Source: Cephalopachus bancanus (lineage: Eukaryota > Chordata > Mammalia > Primates > Tarsiidae). Taken from it: DNA of 64,000 bases. Of this stretch, positions 45,201-56,738 are shown piece by piece. How positions within the stretch are numbered: position 1 is the stretch's first letter; each line of letters opens with the position of its first letter. Below the pieces are notes generated by a model. It saw only the letters and a program-made list of their open reading frames with translations, was not told the origin of the DNA and made no database searches. A program made the position numbers and the translations under genes. Location of the stretch: contig JAPVLO010000083.1 in the NCBI GenBank assembly GCA_027257055.1, forward strand, positions 5,626,001 through 5,690,000. The letters are read 5' to 3'.

Positions 45201-46377
45201 ACCACTGCAGTCATTCCCAGCTCATATCTGAAGCCACCCACGACTTCAGACTGTGAAGCCCCACAAGCCGGATCTTCTGAGATCCCCGCTGCCATGCCAT
45301 GCCCCTAGCCCGGAGAAAGGCCTGTGGAACTCCCCTGGTGAAGTTGCTGCGGCAGGTTGCAGATCCTAGCAGGTTCCTTCCCCTCTGGACTGTAACGTGA
45401 GATAGCACCACCTGCTGGGGAACCAAGGCAATAACATCAAAATGGGAATGGCAAAGGCTCATCCCGCTTGAAAAATGGAAAAAACCAGATCTCAGTGATA
45501 GACTGGGCAGGGGGCTCATATCTGAACTGTTCTTCACAGCAGGCCAGGGGCAACTGACCCTAACAGTGAACAATTCTACCAGCCTGCAAAGACAGCTAGA
45601 AATCAGAGCTGAAAGGACATTGTACTAAAAAGGAAAAGTCTCAGAGTGTGCTTGAATGGTTCTGTTAGTCTACTGACTTTAATCTATCGCTCCCTTTTTT
45701 TTTCTTTTCTCTTTTTTTCTTTTCTTTCCCCCTCTTTCATTTTTTCTTATTTCTCTGTAAATCCCATATTGGTATAAAGGAATAGCACACCAATAAGGAG
45801 GTTGATCAGTGTGTACGTTAGCATCACTGTATGTTTTAGATTTTTATATGGTTGCTGGTTAATTTTCGGTCGTGGTTATTGTTTTTTCTTTATATTTGTT
45901 TCAGTCTTTGTGTTTCTTTTCACTTACCAGTTGGTACACTCAACTGTTTTCCCTCTCACCCCTCTCTCTCTCCCCACACCCTCTTTCCCCACTGCCTGCT
46001 CCACTTTCTCCCCTCTGTTAACCTCATTTTGCTTTCAGGGAGTAAACCTACAACCACACTGAATAGACAGACTCCAAGGCAGTGGGAAGTGGGTTTCAGA
46101 CTATCCATACAGCTGTTGGCAAGCACCAGGATCTGCAGAGAGATTTTTAATCACAGCTCCCCCTTAATTAAATCCCAAAACTACAAAAAGTACTGCCCTC
46201 AACCCACAGTCCAACTCCAGAACTGAACAAAGCAAGAGGAAATATATAAGGAAGAGTAGCACATTGAACAAACAGAAGTAAAAGAAGTAAAAGAGACTCC
46301 TCCATCCCTGAATAACAGAATTAAAGAAGACGGTGAAGTGGAGGGAAAGGAAAAGTAGGGAGGGAAAACCTGCACAA

Positions 46378-47343
46378 ATGAAGAAAAACCAAAAGAAGAA
46401 CACAGGGCTCACACAGACCCCTGGGAGGTCAGACACTGAGAAAACAGACTTCGGAACACAAACAATGAAGAGCCCCCAGAATGACTGGTCACAGGCCACA
46501 AACCCAGACATCAAGGCATTAATAGACAGAATTTAAAAAATTGAGGAGAGACTAGAGGAAAATAGGAAGGAGCTGATGACAGAAATAACAGCAGTAAAGA
46601 ATACTGTGATGGAAATAAATAACAAACTAATTGGCATGGAAAGCAGAATTAGCTAGGCAGAAGAAAGAATCTCAGAACTTGAAGACCAAAATACAGAACT
46701 AACCCAAACTGTCAAAAACATAGAAAATAACCTTAAAAAGTCAGAACAAAAACTTCAGGAGATGAATGATTACTTCAAGAGACCCAATCTAAGAGTAATT
46801 GGACTTCCTGAGGCAGAAAGAGAGTCAGAGGTCACACTGGAACAAACATTTCATGAAATCTATCAAGAAAGCTTCCCTCATCTCATCAGTGATGCAAAAA
46901 TTCAAACACAAGATATTCAAAGAACTCATGCAAGACAGCAAATGAGAAGACCAACTCCCAGACAAATAATAATTTGCCTAAACAAAGTAGGTATAAAAGA
47001 AAAAATACTAAAGGCAGCAAGAGAAAAAGGCCAGACTACCTACCAAGGAAGACCAATTAGAATAGCAGCAGATTTATCCACAGAAACCCTTCAGGCTAGG
47101 AGAGCCTGGAGCCCTATCTTCAAAGTTCTAAAAGATAAAAAATTTCAACCAAAAATAACCTACCCAGCCAAACTAAGCTTCATTAGTGAGGGAGAATTGA
47201 AACCTTTTCCAGATATCCAATCCCTAAGAACTTACGCTGCCACCAGACCACCTCTCCAAGAAACACTTAAGAAAGTACTGAACACAAAAGAAAAGGAAAA
47301 AAGAACATCAGCATTCTTCACAAGAGTACAGGCAAAAGATTAA
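46378..47343 (+). pseudogene. L1-D ORF1, one frame with two stops
   Basis: The 322-codon frame from ATG 46378 begins MKKNQKKNTGLTQTPGRSDT. It is broken only by TAA at 46534 (codon 53, also in L1-C) and TAG at 46654 (a Gln codon in L1-C). The coiled coil, about residues 50-125, includes NTVMEINNKLIGMESRIS and ISELEDQNTELTQTVKNI. The RRM reads MNDYFKRPNLRVIGLPEAER with QTFHEIYQESFPHLI. The CTD reads IRIAADLSTETLQARRAWSP with FQPKITYPAKLSFISEGELK. The last 193 codons (46762-47343) are uninterrupted. Confidence 0.95.
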
Positions 47344-49999
47344 AAACACACATGAGCCAACTCCAGAACCCAAAGAAAGACAACAAGCAAACAGGAACAA
47401 CAACTCTGTAAGAACCTTATGACAGGGATCAACTCTTACATTTCAATTATTAGCCTAAATGTGAATGGACTAAATGCACCACTGAAAAGACATAGAATGG
47501 CAAAATGGATAAAATATCATCAGGCAACAATCTATTGCCTTCAAGAGACACCTCACTAGAAGGGACACCCACAGATTCAAAGTAAGAGGATGGGAAACAA
47601 ACTTTCAGGCGAATGGAATATAAAAGAAAGGAGGAGTAGCAATCTTAATTTCAGACAAAATATCCTTCAAGCTATTAAAAGTCCAAAAAGGTACAGAAGG
47701 CCACTACCTAATGATAAAAGGCTCAATCCATCAACAAGAAATATCTATCCTAAACATATATATGCACCCAACATAGGTGCACCAACTTTCATAAAGCAAC
47801 TCCTAGGAAAACTAAAAAAAGATATTGACTCTAACACCATCATAACTGGGGACTTTAATACCCCTCTCAAAACCCTAGACAGATCATCAGGACAAAAAAT
47901 CAGCAAGGAGATCCGGAACCTCAATGTGACTCTGGACAAAATGGACTTAATTGATACTTACAGAACACTCCATCCAAAGACCCCAGAATACACATTCTAC
48001 TCATCACGCATGGAACGTATTCTAAGATCACATAATTGGCCATACATCAAGCATAAGCAAATTTAAAAGGACCGAAATTCTACCATGCACCTTCTTGGAC
48101 CACAGTGGAATAAAAATAAACATTGACACCAACAAGGTCCTCCCCAAACCCACAAAGACATGGACACTAAACAGCATGATGCTAAACAACTCCTGGGTCA
48201 ATGAAGAAATCAAAACAGGGATCAAAAGATACCTGGAAACAAATGAAAATGAAGAAATACCTTACCAAAATCTGTGGGATGCCTTGAAAGCTATAGTATG
48301 AGGGGAATTTGTATCCCTACAAACACACATGAAGAAAATGGACGGAACACAAATTAACAGCCTAACAAACCACCTAAGGAAGCTGGAAAAGCAAGACCAC
48401 AAAAACCCTAATTTCAGCAGAAGAATTCAGATCACAAAAATAAAAGCCCAAATCCAGGACACAGAAGACAAAACGATAATACCAAAAAATCAATGAAACA
48501 AAAAGCTGGTTCTTCGAAAGGATAAACAAGATCAATGGTCCCCTAGCTAGACCGACCAAGAAAAAAATGAGAAAAAATCAAAAATGCACAATCAGAAACA
48601 CAAAAGATGAAGTCACATCTGACCCTGAAGAAATACAAAAGATCTTGGAGACTACTACGTACACTTGTATGGAAACAAACTTGAAAACCTTAAGGAAATG
48701 AAGAACTTTCTGACATCACACAACCTACCTAGATTGGAACAAGAAGAAATTGAGACCCTAAATAGACCAATAACAATCAAGGAAATCGACTACGTAATAA
48801 GAAAACTTCCTACAAAAAAAGCCCTGGTCCAGATGGCTTTCCAGCAGAATTCTACAAGACATTTAAGGAGGAGCTGATACCAATCCTACTGAAGGTATTC
48901 CAGGCGATTGAAAAAGATGGAACTCTCCCCAAATCATTTTACGAAGCCAACATCACATTGATACCCAAGCCAGGTAAAGATCCAACAAAGAAAGAGAACT
49001 ACAGGCCAATATCGTTGATGAACATGGATGCTAAAATTCTCAACAAGATCCTAGCAAACCAAATTCAGCAATACATCTCAAAAATCATCCATCATGACCA
49101 AGTAGGCTTCATTCCTGAGATGCAAAGCTGGTTTAACATTCGTAAAACCATAAATGTAATTGAATACATCAACAGATGTCAAAACAAAAACCACATGATT
49201 ATATCATTAGATGCAGAAAAAACTTTTGATAAAATCCAGTACCCCTTCTTGATAAAAACCCTCAAACAACTAGGCATATGGGGAACATACCTCAAAATAG
49301 TAAAGGCCATCTGCGAGAAACCCACAGCCAGGATACTCCTAAATGAACAAAAATTGGAAGCATTTCCCCTGAAAACTGAAACAAGACAAGGATGCCCACT
49401 CTCACCCCTCCTGTTCAACATAGTATTGGAAGTCCTGGCTTGAGCAATCAGAGAAGAGAAGGCAGTCAGAGGTATCCAAATAGGAAATGAGGAAGTCAAG
49501 TTATCACTCTTTGCAGATGATATGATTGTGTACCTCGAAAACCCAAGAGAATCTGTCAGAAACCTCATTACACTAATAAAAGCCTTTGGCAAAGTCTCAG
49601 GATACAAAATAAATGTGCAAAAGACAATTGCATTTCTTTACACCAATAATAAACAAACAGAAACCCAAATAAAAAACACAAATTCCATTCACAATAGCCA
49701 CAAAAATAATGAAATACCTTGGCATCTTCCTAACCAGTGATGTGAAAGACCTTTACAATGAAAACTACAAAACACTACTGAAAGAAATCAAAGATGACAC
49801 AAACAAGTGGAAAAATATCCCATGCTCTTGGATTGGAAGAATCAACATTGTGAAGATGTCCATCTTACCTAAGGCAATCTACAAATTCAATGCAATACCT
49901 ATCAAATTACCAGTAACATTCTTCTCAGACTTAGAAAAAACAACACAGGAATTCATATGGAAACACAAACGTCCAAGAATAGCCAGAACAATCCTCAGC

Positions 50000-50036
50000 A
50001 AAAAAAAAAAAAAAAACAAAAAAAAAAAACAAAACA
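50000..50036 (+). repeat. A-rich expansion inside L1-D ORF2
   Basis: Where L1-C has AGCAAAAGAAACAAAGCAGG, L1-D has an A-run of about 17, then C, then A-runs broken by C. The tract is about 17 bases longer than in L1-C. It looks like slippage growth of a naturally A-rich codon stretch. Confidence 0.85.
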
Positions 50037-51113
50037 GGTGGTATCACATTACCAGACATCAAACTTTACTATAAAGCTACAATCATCAAAACAGCTTGGT
50101 ATTGGTACAGGAACAGGCATATAGATCAATGGAATAGAATTGAGATTCCAGAAGCAAAACCTCAATTTCTCAACCAACTCATCTTCAACAAAGTTTCCAC
50201 CACCTACCACTGGGGAGAGGAGAACCTATTCAGTAAATGGTGCTGGGAAAACTGGCTGGCCACATGCAGAAGACTCAAATAAGACCCCTATCTATCCCCA
50301 TGCACAAAGGTTAACTCCAAATGGATCAGAGACCTAAATGTAAAACCTCAAACCATAAGAACCTTAGAAAATGAAGGACATACCCTCATGGAAATCAGAA
50401 CTGGCATCCAATTCCTGAACAAAACCTGAAACCCACAGGCCATATGAGAGAAGATAGACAAGTGGAACCTTATTAAACTGAAAAGCTTCTGCAAAGCCAA
50501 AGAAACCATCAGGAGATTGGGGAGACAGTATACAGACTGGGAAAAAGTGTTTGCCAACACCATGTCTGACAAAGGCTTGACATCTTGGATCTACAAGGAA
50601 CTCAAATGTGCTGAAAAGAAAAAAACAAACAACCCCATTATAAAGTGGGCAAAAGACATGAACAGACACTTCACAAAGGAAGACATCTGAACAGCCAACA
50701 GACACATGAAGAAATGTTCAACCTCACTGATCATCAGGGAGATGCAAATCAAAACCACACTGAAATACCACCTAACTCTCCAGTCAGAATGGCAATTATC
50801 AATAACTCAAAAAAATAACAGCTGCTGTAGAGGGTATGGCAAAAAAGGGAACACTTCTACACTGTTGGTGGGAGTGTAAACTAGTACAACCTCTGTGGAA
50901 AGCAGTGTCGCGATTCCTAAAAGCTCTAAATATCAACCCCCCATATGACCCCACAATCCCCCTACTGGGAATATACCCAGAAGAACTCAAATCACTCTAT
51001 CAAAAAGATACCTGCACACGTATGTTAATTGCAGCATTGTTCACAATAGGAAGAACCTGGAAGCAACCATGCTGCCCATCAAAAGAGGACTGTATTAAAA
51101 AAATGTAGTACAA

Positions 51114-51394
51114 GCCGGGCTTGGTGGCTCAGCCTGTAACCTCGCGCCTTTGGGAGGCTGAGGTGATTGGATTGCCTGAGTCCACGGATTCGAGACCCGC
51201 CTGGGCAGCGAGACCTCATCTCTACAATAAATAAAAAAATCAGCTGGGTGTGGTAGCACATGCCTGTAATTCCAGCTACTTGGAATGCTGAGGTGGAAGG
51301 ATCGCTGGAGCCCAGCAGGTTGAGGCTGGGTGGCCGGGAGTGGCCACTGCACTCCAGTATGGGCGACAGAGTGAGATTCCAACTCAAAAAAAAA
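51114..51394 (+). mobile_element. Alu SINE in L1-D ORF2 end
   Basis: Starts GCCGGGCTTGGTGGCTCAGC and ends 'GAGTGAGATTCCAACTC' plus poly(A). Target copies are AAAAAATGTAGTACAA (about 51097-51112) and AAAAAATGTGGTACAT (about 51395-51410). It must be younger than L1-D, which is itself younger than L1-A, giving a three-level nest. Confidence 0.95.
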
Positions 51395-51760
51395 AAAAAA
51401 TGTGGTACATATACACGATGGATTACTATGCAGCTATAAAAAAGATCAAAATCATGAATTTTCAGCAACCTGGATGGAATTAGAGTCTATAATACTGGGT
51501 GACCTCTCACAGAAACAAAGATTCAAGTATCACATGTTCTCTCTCATATAATGGACCTTGAACATCCAATGTAATCCTATAAGAAAATGACTGACAGTAG
51601 TGGGAAACTATGGGGGGGAAGGGAGATGGGATTAACTGTAGCAAATATCTGTCTGGGGATGGAGAAACACCTCTTATCAACAGGATGCCTGAATGAAACG
51701 TATTTGTTTACCTAACCCTTAACTGTACCCCACAATTTCATAATAAAAAAATTGATATAA

Positions 51761-51805
51761 TTTTTAAAAAAGTAGCTATTCCAAAAAAAGAGACTTGTCA
51801 GAAAA
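51761..51805 (+). other. Candidate 3' transduced segment of L1-D
   Basis: Beyond the normal L1 end (ATAAAAAAATTGAT, as in L1-C), L1-D has GTAGCTATTCC, an A-run, GAGACTTGTCAG and a second A-run of ten before the target copy. The piece matches neither L1-C nor the expected L1-A ORF2 text at this place. A short downstream read-through carried by L1-D is the simplest reading. It is short, so filler DNA or tail slippage remain possible. Confidence 0.5.
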
Positions 51806-51821
51806 AAAAAAGTATACAAAA

Positions 51822-52614
51822 GACATGAATAAACACTTCTCAAAAGAAGATATACGGGCAGCCAACAGACACATGAAAAAGTGCTCAACCTCACTCATCA
51901 TCAGAAAAATGCAAATCAAAATCACATTGTGATACCACCTAACCCCAGTAAGAATGGCCATCATTAATAAAACAAACTACAACAGATGCTGGCAAGGACG
52001 TGGAGAAAAACGAATGCTTCTACACTGCTCATGGGAATGCAGACTAGTACAAGCTCTTTGGAAGACGAGTGTGGTGATTTCTGAAAGAACTAGAAATTGA
52101 CCTTCCATGTGACCCAGCAATTCTTCTATTGGGAATATACCCGTTGGAGCTCATATTATTCTGAGCAAAAGATATCTGCACACTATTTTAGTTTCAGCTC
52201 TATTTACAATAGTAAAAACATGTAACCAACTGTGTTGCCCATCAAACTTGGACTGGATTAACAAAATGTGGTACATATACACAGTGGAATATTATGCAGC
52301 CATAAAGAAGGACAAATATATGGACTTTGCAACAACTTGGATGGATTAGGAGTCGATCATACTCAGTGATTTATCACAGACACAAAGAACTTGTTTCCTT
52401 ATGTTCTCACTCATAATCTGACCTTGAACAATTATAATGCTATAAGAAAGCGATTGGCAGTAGGGGAAAACTGTCAGGGGAGGATTGGCAGTTGAGGAAA
52501 ACTGCTAGAGGTGGTAGGGGCATGCCTCACCAACAAGGGTATCTGCATGATCAATTTTATATATCTAACTCTGAATTGTACCCCACATCTTTATAATAAA
52601 TAAAAAATAAAAAT
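51822..52614 (+). mobile_element. L1-A, part 3 of 3: ORF2 C-terminus and 3'UTR
   Basis: GACATGAATAAACACTTCTC and 'AAGATATACGGGCAGCCAACAGACACATG' continue L1-A ORF2 where it was cut at 44953. The region encodes the C-terminal [24 protein letters not shown] text in broken frame, ends ORF2 near 52415, and has a 3'UTR with 'GTACCCCACATCTTTATAATAAATAAAAAATAAAAA' at 52579-52614 containing AATAAA. There is no long poly(A), in keeping with its age. Confidence 0.88.
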
Positions 52615-52745
52615 TAGACAATTTTAAAAAGGAGTGTCTTTAATGTTTTCTCATGAATGCAAGTTTAAGATTTAGTAATTTTATCTCTGCCATGGTCATA
52701 GATAGAACAATTGAATTTGTATGCTGTCAGTCAAAAGAAGGAACT

Positions 52746-53160
52746 GAGAAAGCAAAAATCTACCTTACTATGGATAAGATTGGGGTAATACACACAGATA
52801 AAATATCTGAAAGGTTAGTAGAAAACTATATTTCTCCTAAGAACATGCTGTACTCAAAGTGTCATAACTATCTTCTTTGTCTTGTTTTCTGACTCATTGA
52901 GAAATATTTTTCTTCAAAGTCTTAGACCATTTGAAAATTTTCTGTTTGAAATTATGTCAGTATAAAAAAAATCTCACTCTTGTCAGGATCTGAGGCCTGT
53001 TGACACAGAGAAACAGCTGCACAGTGAATAGTGCATCCCAAATGCAGGACTTTAAATAAGAGGTTTTTGGACACATTTTATATCTATGTTATAACTTTGC
53101 AGTTTATAAAGGAACAAAACCACCAGAATCACTTTTTGGATAATTTTTATATTTAAGAGT
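52746..53160 (+). repeat. Inverted repeat, left arm (about 415 bp)
   Basis: From GAGAAAGCAAAAATCTACCT to TATTTAAGAGT, this arm matches the reverse complement of 55885-56296 with roughly nine of ten bases equal by eye. Shared landmarks include 'GATTGGGGTAATACACACAGATAAA', 'CTCCTAAGAACATGCT' and 'CACCAGAATCACTTTTTGGATAA'. One notable difference is an insert of about seven bases (GCACAGTGAATAGTGC versus TTTTATTTGC). No LTR or TIR family was recognised. Confidence 0.93.
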
Positions 53161-55884
53161 ATCTCAAACTTTTATCCAAGATGTTGAATTATTGGCATTA
53201 GGTTTTATATAATAGTCTCTTATCATCCTTTTAATGTAGGTAGGATCTGTACTGAAGTTTCATCTTCCCAGTTTATTGATTACTATTCTTATCTTTATTA
53301 CTGTCTTTCTTGTGCTTAATTTGGGTTTAATTTACTTTTTATTCACTAGGTTCTTAAGGTAGAAACTTAGAACTTTGATTTGTATATTGTTTTCTTGTTT
53401 AAAATAAACATTGTTAAAACATGGTCTCTAATCACTGCTTTTGCTGTGTTTCAAAGATTTTTGAGTTCTTTTCTCTTTTTCTTTTACTTTCTTGGGTTCA
53501 GTTTTATGTTGTGGCTCAGCATAAAGATGGTCAATCTTTAAGTGCAGCTGAACATTCATCTCCACTTAATGAAAAAGTTTATTGTGCTGTGTTTTTTGGT
53601 GTGTTCTGTATATGTCAGCCAGGTTGGGTTGGCTAATAGTGTTGTTATTCCACATTCTTATTTCTTCTGTTAATTATGAAGAAAGAAGTATTAAAATCTA
53701 TAACAAGAATTCAAAATTCTTCTGGTAGATCTGTCCATTTTTGTTTCATGCATTTTGAAGCTCTGATATTAGATGCATATACACTTAATATTGTCATGTC
53801 TTCTTGATGCATTGACTTAAAAACCATGAACTAAATTGCATATTTATGGTAATATTCTTTGCTCTGAAACTATTTCATTTGATAGTAAAATAGCCACTCA
53901 TTTAATATAAGCCTAGTGCCTCTTTTTTCATCCTTTTAATTTTTTTTCTGTGTTTGACTTTATGATTAAAGTGAGTTTTTTATATACTTGCGTGTGGTTT
54001 GACTTTTTTTTCACAAATCTGGCAACCAGTGTCATTTTGTGGAGTGTTTAGATCTTATGCATTTAATGTAGTTATTGATGCAGGTTGGTTTCCTGCCTTC
54101 ATTCTGATTAATTTAATATTAGTCCATGTTTCATTTTATATTCATTATTGAATAACTCTCCTTATTTTGGGGGGATTGCCCTAGAGTTTATCAATTTTCA
54201 ACTTATCACAGTTTAACTTGATATAGCACTACTTCTGTATATTGTAAAAAAACTTACAACCTTATATGACTTCTTTCTTAATACTTATGCTTTTGTTGTC
54301 ATGTATTTTTCTTCGATATCAATTACAAACTACATAATTCACTATTAATTTTTGTCTTAAGATGCCTGTCATATTTTACATAATTTTAAAATAAAATATT
54401 TTCAATTGTTAACATATTATGTATTTACAATATTTTGTGCTCTTCCATGTATTGAGTATCCAAATTTTCTTCTGCTTTAAAAACTTAGCATGAGTATCAA
54501 TGCACATCTTCTGGAAACAAATATTATCAGCTTTTTTGGTGCCTTAAAATTGTTCCACATTCATTTTTGAAAGATTTTTTTCTCTGAATATACAATTTTA
54601 GTTAAACAGGTTTTTAAATACATCAAAACAATAAAGATATAATTCATTGTCTAAAAGCTTGAATTGTTTCTGAATAAAAATCATAATCATTTTAATCTTT
54701 ATTTTATTCTTTGTAATATTTTTTCCCTTCCTGGTTTAAAGACTTTTCTCTTTATCTTGGGCTTTTAGCATTTTAACTTTATTTGTTATTTTATTTTGTA
54801 TTTTATTTTCTATTTTATTTTGTATTTGTATTTTATTTTGTATTTACCCTGCCATGGAATCTGTGGGCTTATAGTTCTTATCAATTTGGAAATTTTTGCC
54901 TTTATTTCCTCAGATATTTTCTGCCTTCCATTCCACCATGACAAACTCCACTTATGTAAGTCTGCTTAGTAGTGTCTATTCAGTCTCCAGATTCCTTTAA
55001 AATCTTTTTTTCTTTCCATGCTTCACTTTGTATAGTTTCTATTTCTTTTGCTTCAAGTTTACTGATTTTTTTTTCTTCTGTAGTTTCTAATCTATTGCTA
55101 AACCCATCGAGTGTATTTTTTGTTTTATATATTAAAATTTCAGTCTCTAGGTCTTCGATTTGGGTCTTTAAAAATATCTTCTATTTATCTTTTCATCACG
55201 ATCATTATTTTTACTACAATCTTAAACATTTGAGCAGTATTTATAATAGCTGCCCTAATAACCTTGCCTGCTAATAGCATTATCTCAGTAATTTTTTACT
55301 GTTTTTATTGCTTTACTTTTCTTCTAGTTATGGATCATAGTTTCTGCTTCCTTGCATGCCTTGTAATATTTGATCAGATCAAAGGCATTATTATTTTTAC
55401 ATTGTAGGATAAGGATTTTGTTATATTGTTAAAAATAATGTTGAGTATTGTTTTTAAAGCTAAGTTACTCAGATCAATTGTGGTCTGATTTGAAGACTTT
55501 GTTCTTGGCCCTTGGTGTAATTAAACCCCACTACAAGGATTATAGCTTTCCATGAAGATTATAGCCTTACTTGATGTCCCCATGACTTATGAGTTCTCAC
55601 CATTCTGACTGGAAAGGAATATATACTGCTCTCAGCCTTGTGTCAACTTTGGGAATTTTTATTTCTCTTCTTTTTGGTAGTTGTTTCCCTAGAATGTGAA
55701 GTTTCTGCTTTTGGTTGTACAGATTATACTCAGCCAAAAACTTGAAAGAGTTCTCTGAAGATCTCTAGAGTTTCCTTTCTGTGCAGCTTCTTAGTTTTCC
55801 TCAGACTATTTTTGGAACCTGAAGAGTGTCTATAGGTAATTTGCTGATTTAATTATAGGGTTCATCTTGTAAATTTTCCTTATC
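53161..55884 (-). mobile_element. Ancient L1M/HAL1-type L1 between the arms
   Basis: The plus strand resembles reversed old L1. Phrases near 53700-54100 match the endonuclease-coding zone in reverse: 'AGATGCATATACACTTAATATTGTCATGTCTTCTTGATG', and 'CATTTAATGTAGTTATTGATG'. 55070-55290 resembles the ORF1/5' zone of L1M or HAL1: GCAGTATTTATAATAGCTGC and 'CCTTGCCTGCTAATAGCATTATCTCAG'. No frame is usable. A (TTTTATTTTGTA)n-like low-complexity tract lies at 54785-54846. Parts of this interval may be unique DNA. Confidence 0.55.
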
Positions 55885-56296
55885 ACTCTTAAATATAAAA
55901 AATTATCCAAAAAGTGATTCTGGTGGTTTTGTTTCTTTATAAACTAAAAAGTTATAACATAGATATAAAATGTGTGCAAAAACCTCTTATTTAAAGTCCT
56001 GCATTTGGGATGCAAATAAAAGCTGTTTCTCTGTGTCAACAGGCCTTAGAAGATCCTGACAAGAGTGAGATTTTTTTTATACTGACATAATTTCAAACAG
56101 AAAACTTTCAAATGGTCAAGACTTTGAAGAAAAATATTTCTCAATGAGTCAGAAAACAAGTCAAAGAAGGTAGTTATGACACTTTGAGTATAGCATGTTC
56201 TTAGGAGAAATATAGTTTTCTATTAACCGTTCAGATATCTTTATCTGTGTGTATTACCCCAATCTTATCAATAGTAGGGTAAATTTTTGCTTTCTC
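55885..56296 (-). repeat. Inverted repeat, right arm (about 412 bp)
   Basis: Reverse-complement partner of 52746-53160. It begins ACTCTTAAATATAAAAAATT and ends 'TTACCC...TTTTTGCTTTCTC'. The spacer between arms is about 2.72 kb. The flanks outside the arms are not alike beyond a few bases, so the duplicated unit is only about 0.41 kb. Confidence 0.93.
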
Positions 56297-56738
56297 AAAA
56301 AATAGCCCTTAGCTGCTTATTGTTTAATGTTTGAAAATCATTGTTTCATGTGTTTTGCCTTTGTTCCTAATTGTCTAAGGAAGAAGAGCAAATTCAATTT
56401 CTATCTCTTTAACTAGGGTGGAAGCAGAAGTCTTCCAATGCATTTTAATTATCCTATTACATTTATACCTTCTTTATTATTATGATTACTATTATTTATA
56501 TCTTATTTCAAAGATGTGTCAGTTCAGGTTTAGGTATGCAAGTGAACATCGCACAGGTAAAATTTTGGCCTCACTTTGGTCCCCACTTTGCCTGGTTTGA
56601 GGTCGGTACTAAAATTGATGTATCTCTACCCCCACCCCAGCAGTATCCTGCTACTGCCAATTCCTTTCTTATGTAAATGTTCAGGGTCTACTTATGAGTG
56701 AATACATATGGTACTCTGTTCTTTGTTTCTGTGATAGA

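Larger units (their letters stand above)
47419..51551 (+). pseudogene. L1-D ORF2 (endonuclease and reverse transcriptase), broken
   Basis: ATG 47419 begins MTGINSYISIISLNVNGLNA. A two-base loss falls in the QETH region near 47547. Intact endonuclease text includes IYAPNIGAPTFIKQLLGKL and IITGDFNTPLKTLDRSSGQK. The reverse transcriptase has [40 protein letters not shown] and [20 protein letters not shown]. The cysteine-rich end is [20 protein letters not shown] with PLLGIYPEELKSLYQKDTCT. A poly(A) expansion (about 50000-50036) and an Alu (51114) lie inside the frame, and stops occur near 48298 and 49441. TAA at 51549 is the ancestral end. Confidence 0.94.
44954..51805 (+). mobile_element. L1-D, full-length L1 nested in L1-A ORF2
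   Basis: Starts GACTTCCGGCAAAGTGGTGA, directly after the target copy AAAAAGTGGACAAAAG (44938-44953). The second copy, AAAAAGTATACAAAAG, lies at about 51806-51821, after which L1-A ORF2 resumes. Order: 1.4 kb 5'UTR, ORF1, 75-bp spacer, ORF2 (with an Alu near its end), 3'UTR with AATAAA at 51742. The normal 3' end is near 51760. About 40 more bases and a second A-run precede the target copy. It is closest to L1-C. Confidence 0.95.

Noticed and set aside
44954..51805. L1-D as a currently active retrotransposon
   Set aside because: ORF1 has two stops, and ORF2 has frameshifts, an A expansion and an Alu insertion.
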